Counted from the stretch's first letter, positions 1-8,372 are shown. The stretch: 64,000 nucleotides of DNA from UBA1672 sp050633285 (GCA_050633285.1 JBOEGG010000004.1:93738-157737), one strand, 5' to 3'. Notes: generated from the letters alone by a model not told the origin. Translations and numbers: made by a program.

Positions 1-1
1 T

Positions 2-787
2 GCGTTATGGACGCTTGGCTATGTGATTATTTGTATTTGTATTGGTACGTACCGTTTGGCACGCGCGGAGCTGAATTTTAAAAGTTTCCCTTTTGTTTAT
101 CTTGGTTTTTTAATCAGTATTTGTATTTATTTTTCCGGTTTTTCTATAGAGGAGCTGCAAGCGGGATCTGATGAAAAATTATATCAAAACTTGTCGATTA
201 TAGGGTTTTATTTCCCATCGTTCCTTGTGTTCACTATCGCAAGTTTCCGTGAACTTTTATTTGTGTCGGACAATATTAGTCTTTATCAGCGTTTTTTAAT
301 CAGTATACGTTTGAAAAACTTTAAGCGTGCGCTTGAAAATGTACCCGCCTGGATGATTACTTTACCAGTGAGCTTCATTGTCTTATGTGTCTGGTGTGTG
401 GCGGCGAGGGATGATTTTGAGGTTGGTGCTTTTTTCCTTGGTTTATCTTTGCTGTTCTTTATTGTTCGTGACGGTCTGGTACAACATCTGTTGATGCTTG
501 GTAATCGTTCAAAACGTGGCGGTATTAAGCTTGCTCTTTATTATCTGTTTATGTATTTGATACTGCCTTCTATTACTGGGTTTTTAATTAAGATCTTCGT
601 TGGTACAGAGATTGTTTGGGATGCTGTTAAAAGTGATCATAATTGGACACATTATGTTTTGGGCACATTTTATCCGAACTTTATGGAGCGCTGGGATGTC
701 GCATTGTTACCTGCTTCCATACAAATTGCAGTTCTGTCATATATGTTGTGGAAGAAAGTACAGCATTACCGAATTGCTGACGTTTAA
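2..787 (+). CDS. Polytopic membrane protein, 5' end outside window
   Basis: The reading frame is open to the left edge of the window, so this is the C-terminal part of a longer protein; the first in-window GTG (23) is probably internal. About six hydrophobic segments are visible, among them residues ~23-43, 57-75, 110-128 and the stretch around LYYLFMYLILPSITGF, so it is an inner-membrane protein. It ends with a membrane segment and a short basic tail. I do not recognise the family. A permease or acyltransferase-like membrane protein would fit, but no motif decides. It ends about 50 nt before the tRNA-Arg gene. Confidence 0.6.
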   Translation, partial: ALWTLGYVIICICIGTYRLARAELNFKSFPFVYLGFLISICIYFSGFSIEELQAGSDEKLYQNLSIIGFYFPSFLVFTIASFRELLFVSDNISLYQRFLISIRLKNFKRALENVPAWMITLPVSFIVLCVWCVAARDDFEVGAFFLGLSLLFFIVRDGLVQHLLMLGNRSKRGGIKLALYYLFMYLILPSITGFLIKIFVGTEIVWDAVKSDHNWTHYVLGTFYPNFMERWDVALLPASIQIAVLSYMLWKKVQHYRIADV

Positions 788-839
788 AACGTGTTTGGGC
801 TTGCGATTTTGTAAGGCATAGTGTTAAAACGAGGCATAA

Positions 840-915
840 GCGCCCGTAGCTCAGGGGATAGAGCACTGGTTTCCGGAGCCAGGGGTCGCAGGTTCGAATC
901 CTGCCGGGTGCGCCA
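840..915 (+). tRNA. tRNA-Arg (anticodon CCG)
   Basis: A complete cloverleaf is visible. The acceptor stem GCGCCCG pairs with CGGGTGC (one G-U pair). The D arm contains GCTCAGGGGATAGAGC. The anticodon arm is CTGGT-TTCCGGA-GCCAG with anticodon CCG, and the T arm GCAGGTTCGAATCCTGC is followed by discriminator G and an encoded CCA. It reads the arginine codon CGG. A serine-recombinase reading frame on the other strand runs into its 3' half, so the tRNA 3' end is probably the attachment site of the neighbouring island. Confidence 0.97.
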
Positions 916-2430
916 TACACTTCTTACTACCCCAAATATCGCCCATAGCCCTTATGGGCTGGGCGATTGGGGCGGTTCGAAGACCTTCTTTTCGATCGTA
1001 AGATACCCCCTCTGCAAATACCAATTTCAGCACCGTTCGCTTGTCGGCCAACTTGTCTGAAAGCCAGAGTTTGTGCGGGTTTTTCAAGAACTCCAGAGCG
1101 GTTCGAAACGTGCTGTCGAAGCAAGGTAGGTCAGCACCCGAATTGGCGATTTTCTCGCTCAAAACCAGCTTCTGTTCTTCCAGCTTTTGCAGTTTATCTT
1201 CATACGCGCTGATCAATCGCTCGTTATCGGTATTCACAATACGCGCTAACACTTGCTCAAGCTGTTGGTCTACCTTCTGCATGTCCTGCTCAATCGCGCT
1301 GGTGTCCTCTTTGCGCATATTCAGCCTGTTTTCCCATAGCGTCTTGAACATATCGACAGCGATGGCGAAAACCTCGTTCGGCATACGTACGCTTTCCAAG
1401 ATTTTCTCAAGCTCGCCTTCGACCTTTTCCCTGCGAACGGATTTGCGGGATTGTTCGCAGCTTTTGCTATAGCACATATATAGGGGTAGCGGGCGCTGCG
1501 CCCCTTTGCCCAATAGCCCGTCATATACTCGCCACAACAGCCACAGGAGAGAACACCACGCAAAGGGAAATCATGGCGGGTATCTGTACGCGCAGCCACT
1601 CTCGTCTTGCCTTTCAGTAGCTCCTGTATCCTCTGCCAGTTCTCAAGGCTGATCAGCGCCTCGTGCTTGGCAGGGCGCAATGAAACATTCCAGTTGGGTA
1701 CTGCGATATGCCCCGAATAGATCACTTTCTGGAGTAGGTTTTTGACATTTTCGATGGTGACTGTACCTGCGGGTGGCTTTGGATAATGCGGAGAGTTGTC
1801 CAAAAAGCGCAGCACCTCTGTTTGGCTGCCAAAGCGACCACTGGCAAAACCCTCGAGCGCTTCTTGTATCACAGAGGCCGCAGGTTCATCTCGAACTAGT
1901 ACTTTGCCGCTATGGCCGCTGACATTGGCAAAGCGATAGCCCACAGGTGGGTTAAATACCCAGTAGCCATTCGAGACTCTAGCTTTCATGCGGTTCTTGG
2001 TTTGCTCAGCATTCTTCTGGCGTTGATGTTGAGAGACACTGGCCAGCATATTCTCCACCAAGATACTGTCCGAATCCTCGCCAAACTCGATAGAGGGGCT
2101 TTCTAGCTTACCGCCCACTGCGCTAATGGAAGTACGCAGTTGCAGGTGCGCATCCAGCCCACGCGCTAGGCGGCTGATATCGTCAATCAGGATGATGTAT
2201 TCCTCACTCTGATTGCTGATAAAGTTCAGCATGGCCTGCATACCGATGCGATCAACAGCGCCACCGCTGGCTCCCTCATCTTTAAAGGTGCGTATCACCT
2301 CATACCCTTTGTGGCGGGCATAGTCTTGGCACCTCGTTTCCTGAGAGCCTAGACCATCGCCTTTCTTGAGCTGTGCTGCGCTGGATACGCGAGCATAGAT
2401 AACGGCTTTGGGTTTATTTGTTTTAACCAT
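851..2430 (-). pseudogene. Large serine recombinase, frameshifted
   Basis: The N-terminal part (start 2430) has a resolvase catalytic domain with YARVSS (nucleophile Ser16), then a recombinase domain and the first half of a zinc ribbon (SCGCCGEYM). The frame then changes near 1474-1484. The second half of the zinc ribbon (CYSKSC) and the coiled-coil C-terminal region continue in another frame down to 851. A single lost T in a TATTATATG-like stretch would explain the break, which falls between the two cysteine pairs. The C-terminal frame overlaps the antisense of tRNA-Arg, a layout seen in serine recombinases that integrate at tRNA genes. The gene is either a real pseudogene or carries a one-base sequencing error. 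It follows the 86-residue gene by 14 nt. Confidence 0.85.
1474..1484 (-). other. Frameshift site in serine recombinase
   Basis: The upstream frame gives ...RYPYI and then nonsense. The downstream frame resumes with a sensible CYSKSC zinc-ribbon half. Adding one T to the minus-strand sequence TACCCCTATATATGTGC restores one continuous protein. No slippery heptamer is seen, so programmed frameshifting is unlikely. Confidence 0.7.
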
Positions 2431-2444
2431 AATTACTCCTTTCT

Positions 2445-2705
2445 TTATATTGCTACTTTGTTGCTAGAAACTCGATTGAATCGTTTAGCGACTTTGTTTC
2501 TGTTTGAGTCTATGCATTTCTTCGGAATCTCGGCAAGGCTTTTTCTAGCTGCTTTTTGTGCGTGTTGAAGAGGGTGGACTCCAAAAGCTTGATCCACATG
2601 GCTTTCCATCAAACACCACACAGCGCGTAGGATGTTTTCTTTCTGTGCATGAGTTGCGTTGATGCCATTTAGCTGGGGCATATATTTTTCAAACTCTAAA
2701 TTCAT
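2445..2705 (-). CDS. Small protein upstream of serine recombinase
   Basis: An 86-residue soluble protein beginning MNLEFEKYMPQLNGI, with a basic C-terminal tail (KVAKRFNRVSSNKVAI). It lies 14 nt upstream of the recombinase on the same strand, so the two are probably co-transcribed. The composition looks like real protein, with a helical segment around QKENILRAVWCLMESHVDQAFG. I cannot name a family; a recombination accessory factor is an inference from position only. Confidence 0.55.
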   Translation of the reverse strand: MNLEFEKYMPQLNGINATHAQKENILRAVWCLMESHVDQAFGVHPLQHAQKAARKSLAEIPKKCIDSNRNKVAKRFNRVSSNKVAI

Positions 2706-3391
2706 GGCGATATCTTTCCATGGCCAAGCACGTCCGATAGGGGTGAACGTGGTGGCCTTTTTGTTAAAGGTGGGAGTATTTAATCAGCCGCCAATCCATT
2801 CGGCGGGAAATAGGAGGGCAATCAGATCGCGTGAAAATTCAGGCGCAGAAATAGTGATTACACATTAGAGATATGAGTTTTGTGAGAGTGAGTCAAGGAA
2901 TAAATTCCTTTGCATGGTTCGATCGAGTCCGTGATCCTATACCTCAGCAGAGTTATAAACCCGATAAGAGCGCAGGCAAGCTGTGTAATGTAATACATTA
3001 CTGCTTGGCAAGGGGGAGATCGCTGCGCGTCCCCCGTTGCATCCCCCATAGCTGGGGCGCACTCTGTGCGCCATAAACGTATCGCCGTTTTATTACTCTC
3101 AGGCTGATCAAAATTTGCTCATTATCGCTGTCTTGCCAGTGTATTGTGTGACTTATGGCTACGCAGTGTTAGAATTCCTGCCTAATGAACAATCATGGAA
3201 GATTTATGCCCCCCGCTAAAGCCTTCATGCCTGTTTAATGAATATCCACTTAGGATTGATGTTTGTCATTTACATGCGATCAATAATTGTTATGTTGCTG
3301 TATGTAAGTGGCGTCTGTTGCGTCGATTTGTTGAGACCGCCCCCAAAGCGGACGTTGAGTATATAGAGAATCAGAGTTTAAAGGAAAAAGC
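2706..3391. other. Intergenic region of the island, no convincing gene
   Basis: No open frame here reads like protein. The stretch holds a short palindrome AAGGAATAAATTCCTT (2895-2910) and a cluster of GC-rich hairpins (3012-3072), listed separately. The OLD nuclease promoter must lie in its right part, but I see no clear -35/-10 pair. Confidence 0.6.
3012..3072. repeat. Cluster of three adjacent GC-rich hairpins
   Basis: Three stem-loops follow one another in an otherwise AT-rich spacer: GGGGGA/TCCCCC (3012-3017 with 3030-3035), CCCC/GGGG around ATAGCT (about 3043-3057), and GGCGCAC-TCT-GTGCGCC (3056-3072). The last two overlap, so they are alternatives. They could be a structured RNA, a terminator-like block or a REP-type element. 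No T-run follows. Confidence 0.45.
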
Positions 3392-5077
3392 ATGAAGCTA
3401 GATAAACTTCTAATTAATAATTTCAGAACGCTAGAAGATGTAGAAATAAAATTTGACGGGTATTTTTCAGCCATTAGTGGGAAAAATAATGCCGGTAAAA
3501 CTGCGGTCATAAAGTCTATTAGAAACCTAATTAAAGGACAGCAAGAAGAGTATTATTTTATTGAAGATGCTGATGACATTTCCTATTCAACTTCACTATC
3601 TCAATGGCTTGTAGAAAAACCAGATATCCGTTTTAATTATTCTATTTTGGCATCAAAAAAATCTGATCCAGGTATTTATAGCTTTATCAAAAAAATTGCT
3701 GAGTTAGAGGACTTGAGCGAGGAGTTTACTATAGCTGCTAATATATCTTTAAGTGATAAAAGTGAAAAAGATATAGAGATATTTATTGATGGTAAAAAAC
3801 TTGATAAATATGCAACAGGTGAAATATATCAAAGGTTAAGAACTTCTGGAGCACTCCTTCTGCATAACTCCACTGATGGAAATAAGAAAATATTTTATTC
3901 TTCTGGGCCGAGAAGTTTTCATGAGATGATTTTGTCTAAGGATGAGATGGATGAGCTCAATAAAGAACAGGAAAGAATAAAAAAGAAGGTAAGAAAATTT
4001 GCTCAAGATCATAGAGGGGAGTTGTCAGGTATATTGGGAAAGCTTGAAGATAAGTATGAAGTCGAGCTGACAGTGTTTGACAGGCTGTTTCGAAGCACTA
4101 TACCTCTAGGCATTAATCTGAAGGATAAAAATTTAGAAGTTCCTTTGGATGACTGGGGAGCTGGAACACAAAATAGAACTCATATTTTAATGTTGATTCT
4201 TTCTGCTAGTAGGATCAAACAGCAAGAAAATGATGAGAACAGAGTTACTCCAATAGTTATTGTAGAAGAACCAGAGAGCTTTCTGCATCCATCGGCACAA
4301 GCCGAATTTGGGCGGCTTGTAAGGAACTTGGCAAGGGAGCTTGAGATACAAATTATTATTACAACACATAGTCCGTATATGCTTTGTCAAGAAAAGCCAG
4401 AATCTAATATCTTACTTGATAGAAAATTATATCGAGGAAGATTGAGGGGAACGCAAGTAGTTGCTGTGGATGAAAATAAGTGGATGGAGCCATTTAGTGA
4501 AATTTTGGGGTTAAATGATGACTCAGTAGAACCTTGGCGAGCAGTGATAGGGGCATCCCGTGATAATGCTATATTGGTTGAAGGAGAATCAGATAAAAAA
4601 TACTTAGAGCATATTTCGTCATTAAATATTAAAGGGTTTGAGTTGCCATCTAATATTGAGGTGATTTCATATGAAGGGAAAGATGCTTTAAAGAATTCAA
4701 TCATGTTGAAGTTTGTAGTTGAAAAGTTTAACAAGGTATTCATTACATATGACTTAGATGCCAATAAAGAACTTGAAAAAATAATGCTACAACTGGGTCT
4801 TAAGAATGGAGAAGACTATATGGCTATAGGTAAGAATGAAGAGGGGAAAGATTGCATTGAAGGACTGTTGCCAAGCCAAGTACTTAAGGATATTCACTCA
4901 GATAATACTGATTTAGTGATGAAAATGGGTTCTATTGATTCAAAAATAAGAAAATCTGCTAAAAATAGATTGAAAAGCTTATTTCTTGAGAACTTTAAAA
5001 ATAGGACTGATTTAGGAGCAAGTGACTTAAAGGGCTTTAAGTCATTATTTTCTAATATTAATAAGGCGTTTAATTAA
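3392..5077 (+). CDS. OLD-family ATP-dependent nuclease (AAA ATPase + TOPRIM)
   Basis: A 561-residue protein with an N-terminal ABC/SMC-like ATPase: Walker A GKNNAGKT at residues 30-37, and Walker B in VIVEEPESFLHPSAQ near 290. A C-terminal TOPRIM nuclease domain follows, with ILVEGESDKKYLE near 393 and the acidic YDLDAN near 450. This is the architecture of class 1 OLD (overcoming lysogenization defect) nucleases and of GajA. The start has AAGGA a few bases upstream. No UvrD-like GajB, reverse transcriptase or other known partner gene is next to it, so it looks like a solo OLD protein. Base composition is clearly more AT-rich than its neighbours, which suggests transfer. It is a probable defence or DNA-repair gene on the tRNA-Arg-linked island. 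Confidence 0.85.
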   Translation: MKLDKLLINNFRTLEDVEIKFDGYFSAISGKNNAGKTAVIKSIRNLIKGQQEEYYFIEDADDISYSTSLSQWLVEKPDIRFNYSILASKKSDPGIYSFIKKIAELEDLSEEFTIAANISLSDKSEKDIEIFIDGKKLDKYATGEIYQRLRTSGALLLHNSTDGNKKIFYSSGPRSFHEMILSKDEMDELNKEQERIKKKVRKFAQDHRGELSGILGKLEDKYEVELTVFDRLFRSTIPLGINLKDKNLEVPLDDWGAGTQNRTHILMLILSASRIKQQENDENRVTPIVIVEEPESFLHPSAQAEFGRLVRNLARELEIQIIITTHSPYMLCQEKPESNILLDRKLYRGRLRGTQVVAVDENKWMEPFSEILGLNDDSVEPWRAVIGASRDNAILVEGESDKKYLEHISSLNIKGFELPSNIEVISYEGKDALKNSIMLKFVVEKFNKVFITYDLDANKELEKIMLQLGLKNGEDYMAIGKNEEGKDCIEGLLPSQVLKDIHSDNTDLVMKMGSIDSKIRKSAKNRLKSLFLENFKNRTDLGASDLKGFKSLFSNINKAFN

Positions 5078-5119
5078 TAATATTATAATGCCCGCTATTG
5101 GCCGATAAAAATAATAGTT

Positions 5120-5143
5120 ATAAGCAGGCGAGTGCCTGCTTAT
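5120..5143. terminator. Bidirectional hairpin terminator
   Basis: A perfect 10-bp stem ATAAGCAGGC / GCCTGCTTAT with loop GAGT lies between the convergent OLD gene and the lipoprotein gene. A/T-rich flanks on both sides suit termination in both directions. Confidence 0.75.
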
Positions 5144-5163
5144 GTTATTAAATTGAAGGCGTT

Positions 5164-6234
5164 TTATCGCGCATGTCCTGTATCGTCACAGAAATTAATT
5201 AGGCCGTAGCCTGTTCCGTTGAGATAAGGGCTTGATGTGGTGGAGAGGAGTGGTTCTTCGCCGCTGAATCCGTTCCAGCTTATAGCCGTTTCACATGCAC
5301 TATCTTCCCAAACAGGTGTTTCTACCGCATCGATTACGCCATCATTATCACGGTCATAGCGGATTTCTGAAAGGCGGCTATTCGCGTCATAAACGAAGGT
5401 GTGAACTTGCGTGGTTGTGCCATCGTCGATGGTACGAGTTTCAAGACGCAGGCCATCGGCGGTATAGCCATAAGTAATGGTATCGGTGCCACTATTTGTC
5501 GTGGTTGCGGATGTTGCTGTGCGCCCTTGATTCCATGTTAGTGCCTTATCAATATTCACCACGCCGCCAACTGTGTAATTCACATCCGTGGGCTGATTGT
5601 CGCCATCATAAGTCACGCTGGCAATAGCGTTGACAGTTGAAGCAGGTAAGAAACTTTCCTGTACTTCATTCCAGCCACTCACCAAAGTACCGTTATAGCT
5701 AACAGTGGTGATATTGCGATTGGTCTGACCGCCACTGCTATTATATGACTCTGTACGGCTCTCAGTCGCAAGGCCGTTTGTGTTCCACTGAACACCAATT
5801 TCAAACCTTCCTGTTGTTATGCCGCTGCCCACTTCTTTATTTTCCTGAATAGTACGTGCTAAAAACCTATCATCGAAAATGGAGAAGGTTAAGCTGACTT
5901 CTTCCGCGCCGCGCAATCCTGTAATCCCGTCTGAGGTATCAGGTGTTCCGTCTCCGATATAGGTGTAATTGAAGTCTGAGGGGAAGCCGTTGTCTTCATA
6001 AAGGATGGTGGCTGTAGCATCTACTGTACCGTTATTGTCGAGATCATAATTGATAGAACCGATACGACCACCTGTAGAGGCTGGCGGATCGGTTGGATCA
6101 GTTGGGTCTGTCGGTGGTGTTGGGTCGGTCGGATCAACGGGCGCGGGGTCATCGCTGGAACTGCTACTACCACCACATGCGGTTAAGGCGGCAGAAAGGA
6201 TGAGGATGGCTGTGCTTGAGGGGATACTACGCAT
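5164..6234 (-). CDS. Secreted lipoprotein with RHS/YD-like repeats
   Basis: A 356-residue protein. The signal peptide ends in a lipobox (ALTAC, lipidated Cys20), followed by a Gly/Ser stretch and a proline linker of repeated TDP units (residues ~30-52). The rest is beta-rich with short RHS/YD-like strands (INYDLDNNG, FVYDANSRLSEIRYD) and Asp/Asn-rich loops of calcium-binding character. It is probably anchored to the outer membrane with the repeat domain exposed. It starts 7 nt after the 94-residue gene and has a GGAG ribosome site, so it is in one unit with the tyrosine recombinase. Function is unknown. Confidence 0.75.
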   Translation of the reverse strand: MRSIPSSTAILILSAALTACGGSSSSSDDPAPVDPTDPTPPTDPTDPTDPPASTGGRIGSINYDLDNNGTVDATATILYEDNGFPSDFNYTYIGDGTPDTSDGITGLRGAEEVSLTFSIFDDRFLARTIQENKEVGSGITTGRFEIGVQWNTNGLATESRTESYNSSGGQTNRNITTVSYNGTLVSGWNEVQESFLPASTVNAIASVTYDGDNQPTDVNYTVGGVVNIDKALTWNQGRTATSATTTNSGTDTITYGYTADGLRLETRTIDDGTTTQVHTFVYDANSRLSEIRYDRDNDGVIDAVETPVWEDSACETAISWNGFSGEEPLLSTTSSPYLNGTGYGLINFCDDTGHAR

Positions 6235-6241
6235 AGTACTT

Positions 6242-6526
6242 TTACTCCTGAGGGTCGGTTTGGGGTGGGTCTTGCTCTTGTGATATTTGTTTGCGGATTG
6301 TGGTTAGGTCGCCAGAGACTTTTCGCCCTGATTCAATAAGGTGCTTATGGGTGAGGGTGAGGCCAGCGCGCTTGCGCTCGGTGGGCAGGACAAGGTCTTC
6401 GGCGCTTTCAATCAGGTTGGCCAATACATCAAAATGAAACTCCAGCGCAAAAAGGAAGTTATTCAGGTCGTCGTGCAAGTTAAGTAACTGGCTGGCATTG
6501 TCATTTACTTGGGTTTTACTGGTCAT
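6242..6526 (-). CDS. Small acidic helical protein
   Basis: A 94-residue protein with a long predicted helix (LLNLHDDLNNFLFALEFHFD) and a Gln/Pro/Asp-rich tail. The start codon directly follows the stop of the tyrosine recombinase (TAA then ATG, no gap), and TGGAG just upstream serves as ribosome site, so translation is probably coupled. The family is not recognised. Position suggests a function linked to the recombinase element. Confidence 0.6.
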   Translation of the reverse strand: MTSKTQVNDNASQLLNLHDDLNNFLFALEFHFDVLANLIESAEDLVLPTERKRAGLTLTHKHLIESGRKVSGDLTTIRKQISQEQDPPQTDPQE

Positions 6527-7228
6527 TTAAAGCTCCATCTCTAAATAAAGGTTTCTAATTTCTTCGGGCTGGATACACAAATAGGTGAGGGTCTGTGCTT
6601 CACTAGCATGACCAAAGGCGCGCATGAGCAAGGCCGTGGGCGCGTTATGGATGATGCGTTGTTGATAGCCCCATGTTTTGCGTAAAGTGTGGCTACCGTA
6701 ATTGCCTTTAAGGCCAGCATTCGCGCACCATTCCTTGACCAGTTGGCAGACATAGGAAACGCTAATCGCGCCACCTTTTTGTGAAAGGAAGAGCGGAGCG
6801 GCAGGGCTGAGATCAGGGTGAACAGATAGCCATTGCCGCAAAGCCTCACAGGCAATCCCGTTCAGACTGGCTCGGCGGTATTTCTGGTTTTTACTTTGCT
6901 TGATTTCCAATCCGTCACCTTCCCTCAAATCTGCAACATCGCAGATACGTAAAGAGACCAGCTCACCCGCCCGAAAGGCTGTATTGATGCCGAGCGTAAA
7001 CAGGCAGAGATTGCGGGGCTGGTCAGCGAGGCTTTGCTTGATTGTGGCAATGGCTGCCACACCTCTGATCGGCTCAACCTTGATACATGCCCCTTTGCGC
7101 GGACGGTTGGTGCGCAAAGGCAATCGTGCGCCCCTCGCATGGTCGCGTGCGTCAGGCAAAAGCTGTCCTTCCCATTCATAAAAACAATGTCCATAAAACT
7201 GTTTTAAAGCGCAGCGCGAGAATCTCAA
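6527..7228 (-). CDS. Tyrosine recombinase / phage-type integrase
   Basis: The catalytic domain of a tyrosine recombinase is complete: arginine I in NTAFRAGELVSLR, a lysine in KNQKYRRA, HTLR (His-x-x-Arg), a second His in FGHAS, and the tyrosine nucleophile in TLTYLCI near the C-terminus. At up to 233 residues it lacks a long arm-binding domain. The listed start is a TTG inside a palindrome. The conserved part begins near VEPIRG (residue ~52), so the real start is uncertain and may lie 30-50 codons downstream. It heads a unit with the 94-residue protein and the lipoprotein. Confidence 0.8.
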   Translation of the reverse strand: MRFSRCALKQFYGHCFYEWEGQLLPDARDHARGARLPLRTNRPRKGACIKVEPIRGVAAIATIKQSLADQPRNLCLFTLGINTAFRAGELVSLRICDVADLREGDGLEIKQSKNQKYRRASLNGIACEALRQWLSVHPDLSPAAPLFLSQKGGAISVSYVCQLVKEWCANAGLKGNYGSHTLRKTWGYQQRIIHNAPTALLMRAFGHASEAQTLTYLCIQPEEIRNLYLEMEL

Positions 7229-7250
7229 CTTCTATTCAAAAGTTGAGATT
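7221..7250 (-). repeat. Recombination-site-like palindrome, copy A
   Basis: Eleven-base arms AATCTCAACTT / AAGTTGAGATT flank an 8-nt asymmetric spacer, which reads TTGAATAG on the minus strand. A partner in opposite orientation lies at 7346-7370. It overlaps the extreme 5' end of the tyrosine recombinase frame. Confidence 0.6.
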
Positions 7251-7345
7251 GCCAGTAACCATGCGGGTTACAGGGCAATCATTCCCGCTATTTCGGTAAA
7301 TTCTCGTCTCTCGTAAAGCCCATCAATGAAAGCTGTGGACAGATT

Positions 7346-7370
7346 ATCTCAACTTTTGAATAAAAGTTGA
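7346..7370 (+). repeat. Recombination-site-like palindrome, copy B
   Basis: ATCTCAACTT, spacer TTGAATAA, AAGTTGA. The left arm and seven of eight spacer bases match copy A, but the site is in inverted orientation about 100 bp away. The geometry (7-11 bp arms, 8-nt spacer) is that of a tyrosine-recombinase core site. An operator pair is the alternative. Confidence 0.55.
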
Positions 7371-7516
7371 AGTGTTTGAGAGAGATTTTTGGGGTGTTTA
7401 ACCTATGGAGTGCGTATCTTATTGATTTTATAGGGGTTTACTTTTAATGTGATGGGGCTTTTCGAATGTAGAGAGGTTTGTTCGATTAGTTGTTTTGTAA
7501 CTTATATGAGTAGCCC

Positions 7517-7963
7517 ATGAGTATTCCCGAATTTGAAATAATGAAAGATAATGTTTGCGGACTTCCAGTCTCTTACAGTTGGCGTGGGCATGGAGCTGCA
7601 ATTTTTCTAGAGTTTGGCGCTCTTTCCAAAGACCCTAAGAAAAACCATCCCGTAGGTGAGTATTCGTTAATGCTTGATTGTGAGTGGAGAGTTGAGGGGA
7701 ATAACTCAATACTATGCGGTAGCTTTAGTGAAAAGGATATGATTGATACTCGGCTTGAACAGCTACTTGGTGAATGCGTGACAGGAATAGAAATATCTGG
7801 GTGTCTACCTGAAATAGCTATTTGTTTATCATCGGACTTAAGGCTGGTTTCGTTTACTGCTGATGCAGGCCAACCAGAATGGACTGTATTCTTGCCTGAT
7901 AGAAGTTGTTTATGCTGTGTTGATGGTGATGTGGTACTGCAAACGGCAGAGAAAAATGAGTAA
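7517..7963 (+). CDS. Conserved hypothetical protein (GQPEW motif)
   Basis: A 148-residue soluble protein with patterned motifs LPVSYSWRGHGAAIFLEFG, CLPEIAICLSSDLRLVSF and GQPEWTVF. These look like a small beta-rich family common as single genes in accessory regions; I cannot give a family name. There is no signal peptide and no membrane segment. It stands alone between the recombinase unit and the efflux operon. A role as immunity protein or accessory cargo is guesswork. Confidence 0.65.
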   Translation: MSIPEFEIMKDNVCGLPVSYSWRGHGAAIFLEFGALSKDPKKNHPVGEYSLMLDCEWRVEGNNSILCGSFSEKDMIDTRLEQLLGECVTGIEISGCLPEIAICLSSDLRLVSFTADAGQPEWTVFLPDRSCLCCVDGDVVLQTAEKNE

Positions 7964-8027
7964 TAAGGGCAAGGAGAAAGAGATACTTTGAGGTATCGCT
8001 TTCTCATGTGGCAGATATGGTTATTTT

Positions 8028-8135
8028 CTAGTCAGGGCTTGGATAATCGCTCAAAGACGTGTCCTTCAAACAGTCTTCCCAGTCCGCTAAGGTGCTGAAT
8101 AACTGATTTGCATAATCCTTGTTCATTCGCGCCAT
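8028..8135 (-). pseudogene. Short protein-like frame, possible gene remnant
   Basis: A 35-codon frame beginning MARMNKDYANQLFSTLADW reads like the C-terminal end of a soluble protein (amphipathic, Trp/Asp/Leu pattern). A stop lies 12 codons upstream of its ATG, so if it comes from a larger gene the rest is gone. It could also be a real microprotein or chance. Confidence 0.3.
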
Positions 8136-8372
8136 TAGATTGACATTGCCGTTACTTCTGGGGGCTCTTTAATTTTTCATTATTTTTAGTTTTTGTCACT
8201 TAAAATGTAGCGCAAAGCTTTTATGCGCTGGGTGATATGGTGATTTAAAGCCTTTCTTTGTGACTGTAAGATTCTTTTTCTGTAAATGTTAGTTCAGTAA
8301 GCCTATTTGTTAGATAACTTATGTGAGTGCTTCATTTATTCTCTTTTTATGGGAGTGGACGTGAAATTAGGT

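Noticed and set aside
681..920. Minus-strand frame across tRNA-Arg (GRIRTCDPWLRKPVLYPLSYGR-type peptide)
   Set aside because: This is the well-known antisense translation of a tRNA gene, not a protein.
2706..3391. Retron or other RT-linked non-coding RNA before the OLD nuclease
   Set aside because: No reverse transcriptase gene is present, so the hairpins alone do not support a retron.
3195..3395. 66-codon frame overlapping the OLD start by ATGA
   Set aside because: The geometry looks like coupling, but the peptide is Cys/His-rich without protein-like pattern, and the OLD gene has its own ribosome site.
3392..5077. Gabija system
   Set aside because: Only a GajA-like gene is seen; no GajB helicase adjoins it.
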